Shown here piece after piece: positions 8,254 to 17,571 of a DNA stretch of 64,000 nt. Within the stretch, counting starts at the first letter, position 1; each line of letters starts with the position of its first letter. The position numbers were made by a program, and so were the translations under genes. The DNA is from Saprospira grandis str. Lewin (GTDB taxonomy: Bacteria > Bacteroidota > Bacteroidia > Chitinophagales > Saprospiraceae). The stretch is taken from the NCBI RefSeq assembly GCF_000250635.1, contig NC_016940.1, positions 620,001-684,000 on the forward strand. Direction: 5' to 3'. Below the pieces are notes generated by a model. The model was not told where the DNA came from. It saw nothing but the letters and a program-made list of their open reading frames with translations, and did no database searches.

Positions 8254-9099
8254 GTGGATATCCAAAAATATATAGCATCTGGCATTCTGGAAGAGTATGC
8301 ACTGGGCCTCACTTCTGAAGAAGATAATCTAGAAATAGAGGGGCTTTTAGCAGAATATCCGCAGCTTCGCCAAGAGCTAAACAGCATAGAAGAGGGCCTA
8401 GAACTTTTGGCTGCGGCCGAAAGCACGCCCCCTCCTCCCGAACTTAAACAACAAATTTTAAATCAATTGCCGCCCAAAGGACCGCAGGCAGTCGATCAAC
8501 AAGCAATGCCCACGCCTAAGGCAAATACCGCTAATCTCGCGCCCTCATCGCCCTTTCATTGGATGATGCAGTTGCCTTGGTTGCTCTCTTTGGGCCTGTC
8601 TATGGGCCTTGGACTGGCCAGCTGCATGTATTTTACACAGAAAGCAGAGAAAGAAAAGCTGCTAGGCCATTTGGAAGAGCAAAAAAATCAGCAAACAGGC
8701 TTAACAAAAGATGTTGATAGCCTAAATGCGCTGCTTTTGGCCTGCGAGGAAGAAAGAAATATCCTCAGTCAGCCCGCCCTAGAACGCCTAGAACTGCCTG
8801 GTACAGAGGGCCATCCCGATAAACGAGCTACGATTTTCTGGAACCCGCAGGCCCAACAAACTTATTTGCTGGCTGGCCAATTGCCTAAGCTTCCCGATAA
8901 TCAATCCTATCAACTTTGGGCAATCGTCAAGGGCAAAGCCGTCGATTTGGGCGTTTTGCCCAATGAAGCCAAAAAAGGAAGCATTTTGCCCATGAAGTCT
9001 GTGCTTCAACCACAGGCTTTTGCCATCACTATTGAGCCCAAAGGCGGTAGCGCCTCGCCTACCCTAGAAGCTATGGTGACTATGGCGCCAGTAGGATAA
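8254..9099 (+). CDS. Membrane anti-sigma factor, RskA-like C-terminal domain
   Basis: 281 residues from a GTG at 8254. The N-terminal part (IASGILEEYALGLTSEEDN, 1-80) resembles the zinc-less anti-sigma domain of RskA/SigK-regulator proteins. A linker and one transmembrane segment follow (~107-127, WLLSLGLSMGLGLASCMYF), then a coiled stretch (~128-170). The C-terminal extracytoplasmic domain (~185-281) has ATIFWNPQAQQTYLLAGQLP, YQLWAIVKGKAVDLGVL and FAITIEPKGGS, the anti-sigma-K C-terminal (RskA) signature. It presumably binds the sigma factor encoded just upstream, releasing it upon proteolysis. Repeat copy C and a terminator follow. Confidence 0.88.
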   Translation: MDIQKYIASGILEEYALGLTSEEDNLEIEGLLAEYPQLRQELNSIEEGLELLAAAESTPPPPELKQQILNQLPPKGPQAVDQQAMPTPKANTANLAPSSPFHWMMQLPWLLSLGLSMGLGLASCMYFTQKAEKEKLLGHLEEQKNQQTGLTKDVDSLNALLLACEEERNILSQPALERLELPGTEGHPDKRATIFWNPQAQQTYLLAGQLPKLPDNQSYQLWAIVKGKAVDLGVLPNEAKKGSILPMKSVLQPQAFAITIEPKGGSASPTLEAMVTMAPVG

Positions 9100-9106
9100 T
9101 ACTCAT

Positions 9107-9228
9107 TTTTTGGGGCCTCCCGCCTGCGGCGGGCGCTACGTTTCGCAGCTCGCAGCTCTGCTCGGCCCTGCGCCGCTTTCAGCGGCTGGGTCTGGCCCTT
9201 CGGGCCACTGCTGCACATCGCTAGGCCA
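9107..9228 (+). repeat. GC-rich palindromic intergenic repeat, copy C
   Basis: Compact, nearly canonical copy: a T-run then GGGGCC at the left, the GCTCGGCCCTGC core in the middle and CACATCGCTAGGCC at the right. It starts 8 bases after the anti-sigma stop. Confidence 0.85.
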
Positions 9229-9236
9229 TGAAAAAC

Positions 9237-9270
9237 AAAAAAGCCCCTGCAAAATTGCAGGGGCTTTTTT
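9237..9270. terminator. Bidirectional terminator
   Basis: Perfect stem, with A-run before and T-run after, built on AGCCCCTGCAA/TTGCAGGGGCT. It separates the convergent anti-sigma gene (+) and the macro-like gene (-) and can serve both. Confidence 0.9.
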
Positions 9271-9275
9271 GCGCC

Positions 9276-10241
9276 CTAGAAGAGCGATTGCAAAGCGGGA
9301 TTAGCCTGCCCATAACTCACAACTTTTACCTCTAGTGGACAATTGATAAACTTTGTTTTGGCCTCCTCAATAGCCGCTAAAACCCAAGGCAAGGGGTTTC
9401 CAAAAACCCCTGCCCCCAAAAGGGTCAGATACAGACGGGAATTTCCATGTTTTTGCCAATTTTCTAGGGCCAAATAAAAGCTCATCTCATAACTAGCCGA
9501 TAAAATTAGTTGGGCCAAGGGCTGCCAATCTTCTTGGGCCAAAGCAGAGTAAGCAATAGGCAAGGCAGAAGCATAAATCTGACTTTGGCGCTTTTTTTCG
9601 CTGCTCAAAGTGACCTCCGCCCGCCACTGTACACCTACTCTCAATTTTCCTTTAAGCGCCTCCTTTTCGGCAGTAGATAATTGGGCCAGTTGCTCATTAA
9701 CTTTGAGCAAGCTGGCCTTTTCCATAAACAAATAGCCATTTTGGTATTGATAATCTTCACAATTTAGGGCCGTCAAAAGATCGGCAATCATGTTTAGTTG
9801 TTGCCCTGCAGTTTGCCCCAATTGCTGTTCCATAGGGACAAAATAATTGCGGTAAACCGTTCCCGCCCCACAAGCAATAGCCGCAGCGGGTCCCTGCGTA
9901 CGGTCATACTCATAAATGCCAATGCCATCTTCTGGCCGCAGACTAGGACGGGCCATTTCTAGTAAATTAAACTGAGACGCTACTTGAAATAGGCCATCGG
10001 CTTCCTCTTTTATATGCAATTGCTGTACATCTCCCACTAATTCAGACAACTTTAGTGGGCCAGGACTAGCGCAAGGCTGCGCCCGAGCTCTTAAATCGGC
10101 CAAGCTAGGGCATGCTAAACGGCCCCAAGCATAGCGTTTTCCATTTACTAAAGACTCCAAATACTCCCCATCTAGGCGAAAATTGGCCCTTGTTTTTGCA
10201 GGCTTTTGCTCGGCAAAGCCAAATAGTTGTTCAAACCACAT
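9276..10241 (-). CDS. Uncharacterised protein with macro-domain-like C-terminus
   Basis: 321 residues, no signal peptide or membrane segment. The C-terminal block LYLTLLGAGVFGNPLPWVL, followed by an AIEEA helix and VKVVSYG, resembles the ADP-ribose-binding loop and last strand of macro-domain and poly(ADP-ribose) glycohydrolase-like proteins (GxGVFGNP...). The middle contains the conserved-looking EDGIGIYEYDRTQGPAAAIA and GAGTVYRNYF. Macro folds bind or remove ADP-ribose, but activity here is only inferred. The gene is monocistronic, bounded by a shared terminator downstream. The fold assignment is moderate; the function is unknown. Confidence 0.5.
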   Translation of the reverse strand: MWFEQLFGFAEQKPAKTRANFRLDGEYLESLVNGKRYAWGRLACPSLADLRARAQPCASPGPLKLSELVGDVQQLHIKEEADGLFQVASQFNLLEMARPSLRPEDGIGIYEYDRTQGPAAAIACGAGTVYRNYFVPMEQQLGQTAGQQLNMIADLLTALNCEDYQYQNGYLFMEKASLLKVNEQLAQLSTAEKEALKGKLRVGVQWRAEVTLSSEKKRQSQIYASALPIAYSALAQEDWQPLAQLILSASYEMSFYLALENWQKHGNSRLYLTLLGAGVFGNPLPWVLAAIEEAKTKFINCPLEVKVVSYGQANPALQSLF

Positions 10242-10270
10242 ATTTCTTTATTTTAGCTCCCTTAAGGTAC

Positions 10271-10296
10271 AAAAAAAAGCCTCCTAAGCGGAGGCT
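10271..10296 (-). terminator. Terminator after the antitoxin/toxin-remnant unit
   Basis: On the minus strand a stem AGCCTCC/GGAGGCT is followed by eight Ts. The same sequence occurs at 10736-10760, so the two copies flank the antitoxin unit as direct repeats. Confidence 0.8.
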
Positions 10297-10313
10297 AAAA
10301 CCTATTGAGCAAC

Positions 10314-10421
10314 TTAATAGTCCCAGTCAGAACGATTGTTAATCAATAATACAACTCTTATTTGCTCCTTATCTCGCTGAAAGATAAGCGCATTATATTT
10401 ATCTAAAACACAGTTTTCTAA
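10314..10421 (-). pseudogene. RelE/ParE-like toxin, C-terminal remnant
   Basis: Directly downstream of the antitoxin stop, the minus strand has an open frame without a start. It begins LENCVLDKYNALIFQRDKEQ and ends with a stretch reading IRVVLLINNRSDWDY before the stop at 10314-10316. This looks like the last ~36 residues of a RelE/ParE-family toxin, whose final strands normally read as ...Y.(V/L)I(Y/F)....I.IVLL.HNR.D. The N-terminal two thirds, including most active-site positions, are missing. Too short to be a functional gene; identification rests on a short pattern, so moderate confidence. Confidence 0.55.
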
Positions 10422-10422
10422 G

Positions 10423-10728
10423 CTAGAGAGCCTTGGCCTCAAAAAAAGCCTTAGAGCTTGCCCGTAGATCTACCGAATGGACTTGCTCTCCCTGCAGCAA
10501 TTCTTTTTGACTTTTAACCAATAAATCAAGCTGTTCTGCCGTCAATTCTTTTGCCCAATCTTCTTTATTTTGCTCCTCTACGCTAGCCACTAGATTCAAG
10601 TTTTCTAATAAAAGACGTAGCAAATTTTCTTTTCCTTCTACTGCTTGCACAATAAACGCCATATTCTTAGTTTTAAATGAGTTCTTCTTAAAAGCTTTGG
10701 TCCTTAAAATAAGTTCAATAGTTTGCAT
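10423..10728 (-). CDS. Putative type II antitoxin
   Basis: 101 residues from the ATG at 10728; a TTG three codons earlier is possible. An N-terminal segment (MQTIELILRTKAFKKNSFKT) and a central acidic region precede ELTAEQLDLLVKSQKELLQG and a VHSVDLRASSKAFFEAKA tail. The layout, a helix ending in xxGEx(I/V)xSxxx, resembles the toxin-neutralising C-terminus of RelB/ParD-type antitoxins. Its next neighbour is a toxin C-terminal remnant, which supports the reading. With the toxin gone, the antitoxin may be a leftover or neutralise a toxin encoded elsewhere. It lies between two identical terminator sequences. Confidence 0.55.
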   Translation of the reverse strand: MQTIELILRTKAFKKNSFKTKNMAFIVQAVEGKENLLRLLLENLNLVASVEEQNKEDWAKELTAEQLDLLVKSQKELLQGEQVHSVDLRASSKAFFEAKAL

Positions 10729-10735
10729 TTTTATC

Positions 10736-10760
10736 AAAAAAAGCCTCCTAAGCGGAGGCT
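10736..10760 (-). terminator. Terminator after the S24 repressor gene
   Basis: On the minus strand, stem AGCCTCC/GGAGGCT with a T-run, ten bases after the repressor stop at 10771. Identical to the element at 10271-10296. Confidence 0.8.
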
Positions 10761-10770
10761 AGAGACGAAC

Positions 10771-11496
10771 TTATAAGCTAGAGAGTTTGCGTTCTACTTT
10801 GAGTAGTTTACGCAGTTCGGGCAAATCGATATAAAAAGGGTCATGCTCCAAATGGTTATCTGAAATGAGTTTGAGCTGTTTGAGCTTACTCTTTTCATAA
10901 ATTTTTTGCACTCTTTTTACGTGTACGGCATTTTGAAGGACCAAGGCATAGACCTCATTATCCTGAATGTATTCAAAGCTTTCGATTGGGCGGCAAATCA
11001 CCATATCTCCAGCGGCAATAGTGGGGCTCATAGAGTTTCCACTAATATAAAAGGCAACATAATCTTGGCCAGTTAGGCCTGGGATAGAAAACCATTGGTT
11101 TTCCTCTCGCAAATCTACATCAATGGCTGAAGAGGCCAGGGCTTCGATGTTAGAGAATAGAATATTACCTCTTTGTCCCCCAATAAACTGGGCATTTCCC
11201 GTTAGGGAGCGTTCATGGGCCTTTTCAAAAATGGGCCCTTCTCCGAACAGTAAATAGGCCTCATTGAGGCCGTAAATTTGGGCAAACTTTTGCGCTTGTT
11301 CAAAGCTAATTTGCCGCTTATCCTGTAAAAATTGGTTGAGCAGACTGCCGTAACGTCGGTCGCCAAATAGCTGCTCGGCCAAAGCCGAAAAGCCCTTCTC
11401 CCGATGTCGCCGCACAATCTGCTCGTTCTGCTCCAAGAGGGCAAAGACCTCTTTAAAGCGCTGATGGAGCGCATCCCGCCCTTTTTCTTCCTGCAT
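10771..11496 (-). CDS. LexA/CI-type transcriptional repressor (HTH + S24 peptidase)
   Basis: 241 residues. The N-terminal ~85 residues form an XRE-like DNA-binding domain (LLNQFLQDKRQISFEQAQKF followed by AQIYGLNEAYLLFGEGPIF). The C-terminal part (~125-241) is a LexA/signal-peptidase-like S24 domain with the catalytic serine in ISGNSMSPTIAAGDMVICR and the lysine in AVHVKRVQKI. Such proteins repress stress or phage genes and may self-cleave when RecA is activated. No phage gene is nearby, so this is probably a chromosomal regulator. It is transcribed alone with its own terminator. Confidence 0.88.
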   Translation of the reverse strand: MQEEKGRDALHQRFKEVFALLEQNEQIVRRHREKGFSALAEQLFGDRRYGSLLNQFLQDKRQISFEQAQKFAQIYGLNEAYLLFGEGPIFEKAHERSLTGNAQFIGGQRGNILFSNIEALASSAIDVDLREENQWFSIPGLTGQDYVAFYISGNSMSPTIAAGDMVICRPIESFEYIQDNEVYALVLQNAVHVKRVQKIYEKSKLKQLKLISDNHLEHDPFYIDLPELRKLLKVERKLSSL

Positions 11497-11576
11497 AGGC
11501 TGCTGATTTTTGGTAATTAAGAAATAAACCTACAGCCCTTTTTTACGCAAAAACAAACGATTTGTTTCAATTAAAT

Positions 11577-11607
11577 AAAAAAAGCCCCCTAACGGAGGCT
11601 TTTAAAA
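11577..11607 (-). terminator. Enolase terminator
   Basis: On the minus strand GCCTCC-GTTA-GGGGGC forms a stem with one G-T pair, followed by a run of seven Ts. It lies 19 bases beyond the enolase stop at 11626. Confidence 0.8.
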
Positions 11608-11625
11608 CAACTATTTGTTTTACAA

Positions 11626-12942
<1,317 letters not shown>

Positions 12943-12978
12943 TTATTATCATGTTTGAGCAAGAAGCTGGTCCAAATG

Positions 12979-13098
12979 GCCTAGCGATGCGAAAGGGGGC
13001 GGCGAAGCCGCAGACCAAGGCCGTCAGGCCGCAGGGCCGAGCAGACCTGCGAGCCCTGAAGCGTAGCGCCGCAAGGCGAAGCCGCAGCGGAGGCCCCT
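12979..13098 (-). repeat. GC-rich palindromic intergenic repeat, copy D
   Basis: Minus orientation: GGCCTAGCGATG at the left and GGAGGCCCC at the right. Its right end abuts and overlaps the stop codon of the glycosyltransferase gene (13097-13099). Confidence 0.85.
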
Positions 13099-14107
13099 AA
13101 TCATCATCTTCTTCATTATCGTCCTCCTCTTTCTTCTTTTTAATTTGGAGGTATTCCCAGATGGCGTATTGGTTGCGATTGGGAGCCGAGCGGGCCACCA
13201 ATTCGGCCAAAAAGCCCGTAAGAAAAAGCTGGCTCCCGAGGATGACCGAGAGAATGCCCAGATAAAAAATGGGGCGATCCGTCATGCCATATTCGGAATA
13301 AAGCAGCTTGACGATGCTGAGATAGGCTAAAATGAGGAAGCCGATAAAGAAGGAAAGCAGGCCCATGGTACCAAAAAAGTGCATGGGTTTTTTGCTAAAT
13401 CGGCTGATAAAAATGATCGAAAGCAGGTCGAGGGGGCCGTTAATAAAGCGGTTCATGCCAAATTTGGTTACCCCATGTTTGCGGGGGTAATGGCGGACCA
13501 CTTTTTCGCCAATTTTATCGAAGCCTGAAGCCTTGGCGATGACGGGAATATAGCGGTGCATTTCGCCATAAACCTCTACAGTTTTGACCACATCATTGCG
13601 GTAAGCTTTGAGGCCACAATTCATATCATTGAGGTGGATGCCGCTCATCAGGCGGGTCACCCCATTATAGATTTTGGTTGGAATTGTTTTGGAGAGCGGA
13701 TCGTAGCGTTTTTTCTTCCAGCCAGAAACCAAATCAAAGCGATCTTCTACGATCATTTTGTAGAGTTCGGGCAGTTCGTCGGGAGAATCTTGCAGATCGG
13801 CGTCCATAGTGACCACCACCTCGCCTTGGGCATATTGGAAGCCCGTATTGAGGGCGGCGGATTTGCCATAATTTCGGCGGAAGCGCAGGCCGCGGATGCA
13901 GGCTTGTTCTTGGGCCAATTGTTGGATAACCGACCAGGAAGAATCGCTACTTCCATCATCGATAAAGATAATTTCGTAGCTCAGTTTATGTTCTTGCAGG
14001 ACCGTACGAATCCAGGAGGCCAATTCGGCCAGAGACTCTTCCTCATTGAGGAGTGGGACCACAATAGAAATATCGTAAGGATATTGGACCTTCTTTGAAG
14101 ATAGCAT
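13097..14107 (-). CDS. Family 2 glycosyltransferase, polyprenyl-phosphate sugar transferase type
   Basis: 336 residues. The GT-A domain (1-230) shows SIVVPLLNEEESLAEL, IIFIDDGSSDSSW (nucleotide binding), RNYGKSAALNTGF and VVTMDADLQDSPDELP (DxD-like metal site). Two C-terminal transmembrane helices lie near 245-270 and 280-305, followed by an acidic lysine-rich tail. This layout matches DPM1/GtrB/ArnC-like enzymes that move a sugar from a nucleotide donor to polyprenyl phosphate at the cytoplasmic membrane. It is the last gene of an obgE-DUF4199-DUF4199-GT2 minus-strand cluster, spaced 16 bp from the previous gene. The sugar is not predictable. Confidence 0.88.
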   Translation of the reverse strand: MLSSKKVQYPYDISIVVPLLNEEESLAELASWIRTVLQEHKLSYEIIFIDDGSSDSSWSVIQQLAQEQACIRGLRFRRNYGKSAALNTGFQYAQGEVVVTMDADLQDSPDELPELYKMIVEDRFDLVSGWKKKRYDPLSKTIPTKIYNGVTRLMSGIHLNDMNCGLKAYRNDVVKTVEVYGEMHRYIPVIAKASGFDKIGEKVVRHYPRKHGVTKFGMNRFINGPLDLLSIIFISRFSKKPMHFFGTMGLLSFFIGFLILAYLSIVKLLYSEYGMTDRPIFYLGILSVILGSQLFLTGFLAELVARSAPNRNQYAIWEYLQIKKKKEEDDNEEDDD

Positions 14108-14123
14108 AAGCTTAAGTTTAGGG

Positions 14124-14723
14124 CTATTCTTTTTTAGACATCGACATATAGGCGATGGGGAGGCTAACGAGTAGGCCCCAGACGAGGCTATAAATTAGGT
14201 TGATCACGGCTTGGCCAGAAACGCTAAAGAAATAGGCAGTACCTTCCATATGTTTCTCCAAGCCTTTTTGGACAATGAGGCTATCTTGGGCCGTTAGCGC
14301 CCTGCTCGTTTCCTCCTCCTCTAATTCGGCATTGGTCTTTTTGTATTGGGTTTGGTACATCTGTACTTCTCGGTTTCTTTGGTAAAAGGCCTCATACTCT
14401 TTGAGATAATCGGGCGCAATTTGGCCATAAAACAAAAAAGCAGAAATCAGCATCCAAAGGCCCAAAACGGAGGACGCCATTAGGCCTGCTGAATAGGCTT
14501 TAAGGAAAGAGAGGCCATTGGGGTAACGCAGGCGCAGGGCCATAATGGTCCAGATAATTGCGGTAATCACGGCAATTCTATAGACCCAATTAATCCAGTC
14601 GCCTAGGCCCATACCCGCCCAATGCATGAGGGTAATTCCAACAAAATAGCCTAGTCCAGTTAGGGAACCCAAATAGGCCGCTTGTTTAGCAATTTGGCCC
14701 CAGCTCAATACATTTTTGGTCAT
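14124..14723 (-). CDS. DUF4199 family membrane protein (second copy)
   Basis: 199 residues with four hydrophobic segments: ~12-32, ~40-62, ~75-100 and ~165-192. A charged loop of about 60 residues lies between the third and fourth. The pattern GLASS/AGLMASSVLGLWMLIS after the third helix is typical of DUF4199, a Bacteroidota inner-membrane family of unknown function commonly found beside GT2 glycosyltransferases. Here it lies between another DUF4199 gene (11 bp upstream) and the GT2 gene (16 bp downstream), which suggests a joint role in polyprenyl-linked sugar metabolism. Confidence 0.75.
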   Translation of the reverse strand: MTKNVLSWGQIAKQAAYLGSLTGLGYFVGITLMHWAGMGLGDWINWVYRIAVITAIIWTIMALRLRYPNGLSFLKAYSAGLMASSVLGLWMLISAFLFYGQIAPDYLKEYEAFYQRNREVQMYQTQYKKTNAELEEEETSRALTAQDSLIVQKGLEKHMEGTAYFFSVSGQAVINLIYSLVWGLLVSLPIAYMSMSKKE

Positions 14724-14734
14724 AGTTATAGCAT

Positions 14735-15241
14735 TTAATAATCAGGGCGATCGCGGCGCATCAGAAAGGCCGTAATAGCCGAGAGAACAAAGCCCAGAAT
14801 GACTTCTAGCATAATGCCCAAATCAAAAAGCCTTGGTCCAAAATACTCTTTTTTATAGGCTTCTAGTCGCCCATTAAAAATTTCTTGAGGTTCTTCGGCG
14901 GGTTTGTGCTCAATAAAAATTTCTATTGCCTTTTGCTTAGAGAGCTCCAGCAAATCGGGGTCTATGTACACAAAAAGAAGGTAAATAAAAATTGTCTTGA
15001 TCACATAGGCATAGACAAAGGTCTGAAAAGCGGGTCGTAGGGCCTCATAAAAGCCAATAAATTGGTCTTCTTTGGCCGAGCGTTCCTGCGCCACCGCAAT
15101 AAAGCAAGCGGCCCAGATGATGAGCCAACTTAGCTTTTCATAACCCTCCAACAAATAATTTTTGTCGGTTACATACAAAACGGCTAAGGCTGCAGAGGAA
15201 ATAAACCCTCCTAGCAAACCGTATAGCTGTGATTTTTTCAT
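14735..15241 (-). CDS. DUF4199 family membrane protein (first copy)
   Basis: 168 residues with four hydrophobic segments (about 5-25, 38-52, 72-95 and 142-162). A hydrophilic loop with an acidic/lysine-rich helix (~100-140) precedes the last helix, as in the neighbouring gene, with which it shares architecture rather than obvious sequence identity. It starts one base after the obgE stop region and is probably translated from the same messenger. The FYEALRPAFQTFVYAYVIKT segment matches the central part of DUF4199. Function unknown. Confidence 0.7.
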   Translation of the reverse strand: MKKSQLYGLLGGFISSAALAVLYVTDKNYLLEGYEKLSWLIIWAACFIAVAQERSAKEDQFIGFYEALRPAFQTFVYAYVIKTIFIYLLFVYIDPDLLELSKQKAIEIFIEHKPAEEPQEIFNGRLEAYKKEYFGPRLFDLGIMLEVILGFVLSAITAFLMRRDRPDY

Positions 15242-15242
15242 A

Positions 15243-16250
15243 CTACTCCTCTATACTAATATTCATAATTTGCCACAATTTATCCTTGAGTTCTTGCAGG
15301 CCTTTTTGGGCCACAGAAGAAATAAAGAGGGTCTCCAAATCTTTGGGCAATTCGGCCCTGATCCATTCTTTGAGCTCTTCATCGAGCAAATCTGACTTAG
15401 AAATGGCCAAAAGACGAGGCTTATCGAGTAGTTCTGGATTATAACTCTTCAACTCATTGAGCAAAATCCGGTACTCCTCCTTAATATCTTCGGCATCGCC
15501 CGGAATCATAAACAAGAGCACCGCATTGCGCTCAATATGGCGCAAGAATCGGTGACCAATGCCCTTTCCTTTATGCGCATCCTCAATAATTCCAGGAATA
15601 TCGGCCATGACAAAAGAGCGGTTGTCTCGATAAGAGACCACCCCAAGGTTGGGCACCAAAGTAGTAAATGGATAGTTGGCAATTTTGGGTTTGGCCGCAG
15701 AAAGCACCGATAAAAGGGTAGATTTTCCAGCATTCGGGAAGCCCACCAGGCCTACATCGGCCAAGACTTTCAGCTCCAAAATTTTCCAGGCTTCCTTACC
15801 TTCTCCAGCTGGAGAGGCATATTGGGGCGTTTGGTTGGTGGCCGAGCGGTAGTGCCAGTTGCCTTTTCCGCCATGTCCACCAGCCAACAAAATATAGGTC
15901 TGCCCATCTTCTGTAATTTCGGCCTCAATTTCGCCTGTTTCCACATCTTTGGCAATGGTCCCCAAAGGCACCTCCAAAATAATATCTTCTCCATTGGCGC
16001 CAGAAGAGCGGCTACCGCTACCGGGCTGCCCTGCCGAAGCAATCACATGCTTCATATATTTGAGCGGCAACAAGGTCCAAAGTTGCTTGTTTCCCTTCAA
16101 AATAATATGGCCACCACGGCCACCATCGCCCCCATCGGGTCCCCCTTTAGAGGTCAATTTATCGCGATAAAAGTGTACAGAACCATTGCCCCCAGCACCT
16201 GAGCGGCAATGCATTTTCACATGATCTATAAAGTTTGGACTATCTGCCAT
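15243..16250 (-). CDS. obgE: GTPase Obg/CgtA
   Basis: 335 residues. The N-terminal glycine-rich Obg fold (1-158) shows [36 protein letters not shown] and GGHGGKGN. The GTPase domain follows with G1 [10 protein letters not shown]2 NYPFTT, G3 DIPGIIE, G4 SKSD and a G5-like SSVAQ. Obg binds the large ribosomal subunit and couples GTP status to ribosome maturation and stress signalling. It heads the cluster with two DUF4199 genes and a GT2. Repeat copy E ends about 20 bp upstream of the ATG, and a TAGTTTTG box lies beyond it. Confidence 0.97.
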   Translation of the reverse strand: MADSPNFIDHVKMHCRSGAGGNGSVHFYRDKLTSKGGPDGGDGGRGGHIILKGNKQLWTLLPLKYMKHVIASAGQPGSGSRSSGANGEDIILEVPLGTIAKDVETGEIEAEITEDGQTYILLAGGHGGKGNWHYRSATNQTPQYASPAGEGKEAWKILELKVLADVGLVGFPNAGKSTLLSVLSAAKPKIANYPFTTLVPNLGVVSYRDNRSFVMADIPGIIEDAHKGKGIGHRFLRHIERNAVLLFMIPGDAEDIKEEYRILLNELKSYNPELLDKPRLLAISKSDLLDEELKEWIRAELPKDLETLFISSVAQKGLQELKDKLWQIMNISIEE

Positions 16251-16270
16251 TGTTCTTTTTTAATTTTCTT

Positions 16271-16394
16271 TTTTTTGGGGCCTCCGCTGCGGCTTCGCCT
16301 TGCGGCGCTACGTTTCGGGGCTCGCTGCTCGCTCGGCCCTGCGGCCTGACGGCCTTGGTCTGCGGCTGCGCCGCCCCCCTACACATCGCTAGGC
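16271..16394 (+). repeat. GC-rich palindromic intergenic repeat, copy E
   Basis: Plus orientation: T-run, GGGGCCTCC at the left and CACATCGCTAGGCC at the right. Located in the 5' leader of obgE, with its GGGGCC end toward the start codon, so it is probably transcribed as part of the leader. Confidence 0.85.
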
Positions 16395-16421
16395 CAAAAG
16401 GGCCTGGCTCTTTTCTTGCTG

Positions 16422-16429
16422 CAAAACTA
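16422..16429 (-). promoter_or_regulatory. Possible -7 promoter box for obgE
   Basis: Minus strand TAGTTTTG within CTTTTTAGTAGTTTTGCAGC. Nearly the same context (TTTTTTAGTAGTTTTGTCGC) precedes the gene at 27902, suggesting a shared promoter type. It would produce a leader of ~170 nt containing repeat E. Confidence 0.5.
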
Positions 16430-16476
16430 CTAAAAAGCCCTTACTTTTTTTAGCATAAAGCCATTGGGCCAAAAAG

Positions 16477-16510
16477 GAAAGCGCCTGAGCAGTTTAGCTC
16501 AGGCGCTTTC
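16477..16510 (-). terminator. Terminator after the 16536-17336 gene
   Basis: Perfect 14-bp stem GAAAGCGCCTGAGC/GCTCAGGCGCTTTC with a 6-base loop; followed on the minus strand by a short T-run. Confidence 0.85.
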
Positions 16511-16535
16511 AGCTTATATGTAGTACTTCATTTGC

Positions 16536-17336
16536 TTATTCTCCAAATTCAGAGAAGGCATAAGTTTGACATTCCTTTTTAAGGGGGCCAGCCAACCAGT
16601 TCGGGTCTACAATAAACTCATAGATAGCCGTTTCTACACCATCGGCATTATCAGCAGGGCCATGAATTAGTTGGGCGCCAAAGACCACACCATAGGCATC
16701 ATCTCCAAAGCTACCAAAGTCAAAGGGCTCATTGCTTGGCAAGGCTGTTTTTTCTGACTCCTTGAGTTTTTCAAAGTAAGTAACCAAAGGGCCAGTGAGT
16801 TCATAGTCGCCAATTTTGCCTTCTGCAGCAGAGGCATCTAGCAATGCTCGAACAGCAAAGGGATAGAGGTCGCCATAGCGGCCTGTATCATCAGCGGTAA
16901 ATAATGGGTCTTCCCCATTTCCTTCCACTTCAAACTGGATGCGCAAAGCCTCTTTGGGCTGAACGCGATCGGGGCGAGCGCCGCCCATAATGTTGGTCAG
17001 ATACCAATAGCCTGAGGCATTTTCAGTAGCTTCTGCAGGCAGGGCCTGAAAGCCCTTTTCCTGGATAGTTTTCCAGTGGTCATCGGCCAGTAATTGCATT
17101 AAACGTTCAAACTCGTCTTGGTCTGAGCGTTTGGCAAAGGTCTGAATATTTTGGACCAGCAATTCAAAGTCTTCTGTGTCGAAGGCATCGCGCACATATT
17201 TTTCCACCATTTCGTAGACAACATTGTCTTCTGCGGTTTCAAATAGTCTGAGGACAGCGGCATTGGCGTCAATAAAATGTGAGGGGCCAGGCATTTCTAT
17301 CCGGTCTTCTGCCAAGAGGGACAGGCGGTAGTACAT
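16536..17336 (-). CDS. Uncharacterised protein
   Basis: 266 residues, acidic, no signal peptide or membrane segment. The first half is helical (VVYEMVEKYVRDAFDTEDFE, RSDQDEFERLMQLLADDHW). The second half is rich in short strands and glycine/aspartate turns (GGARPDRVQPKEALRIQFE, FTADDTGRYGDLYPFAV, VVFGAQLIHGPADNADG). No motif was recognised. It ends in a strong terminator and is followed downstream by obgE's promoter region; adk lies upstream in the same direction but has its own terminator, so it is probably transcribed alone. Composition is like the neighbours. It is a real gene by length and coding pattern only. Confidence 0.6.
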   Translation of the reverse strand: MYYRLSLLAEDRIEMPGPSHFIDANAAVLRLFETAEDNVVYEMVEKYVRDAFDTEDFELLVQNIQTFAKRSDQDEFERLMQLLADDHWKTIQEKGFQALPAEATENASGYWYLTNIMGGARPDRVQPKEALRIQFEVEGNGEDPLFTADDTGRYGDLYPFAVRALLDASAAEGKIGDYELTGPLVTYFEKLKESEKTALPSNEPFDFGSFGDDAYGVVFGAQLIHGPADNADGVETAIYEFIVDPNWLAGPLKKECQTYAFSEFGE

Positions 17337-17471
17337 AAGTTTAAAAATCTTAAGGTATGGGTGTTAAATGATACTTCTTAATGAGGTGAAGCGAAGAACT
17401 GTTTGCTAAAGTACTCATAAAATGAGTGAATGGGAACAGCAGGCAGTACCACTTCCGTCCCAAAAAAGTAA

Positions 17472-17511
17472 AACAGACAAGCCCGCAGTTTGTTGCTGGG
17501 GCTTGTCTGTT
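17472..17511 (-). terminator. Adenylate kinase terminator
   Basis: Stem AACAGACAAGCCC/GGGCTTGTCTGTT with a 14-base loop; on the minus strand it leads into a T-run. About 60 bases after the adk stop. Confidence 0.85.
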
Positions 17512-17571
17512 AGTTCAAAGTTCTAAAACTTTGCGCTAAACCGTTTACTAAAAAACAAAAAACTTTGGATT

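Noticed and set aside
10771-11496. S24 repressor as sign of a prophage
   Set aside because: No integrase, structural or lysis gene is nearby; neighbours are housekeeping genes.
13556-14098. 180-codon + strand ORF antisense to the GT2 gene
   Set aside because: The minus-strand frame has clear GT2 motifs; the plus frame is a shadow. The same holds for 15822-16202, 18865-19242, 26769-27383 and 47359-47895.
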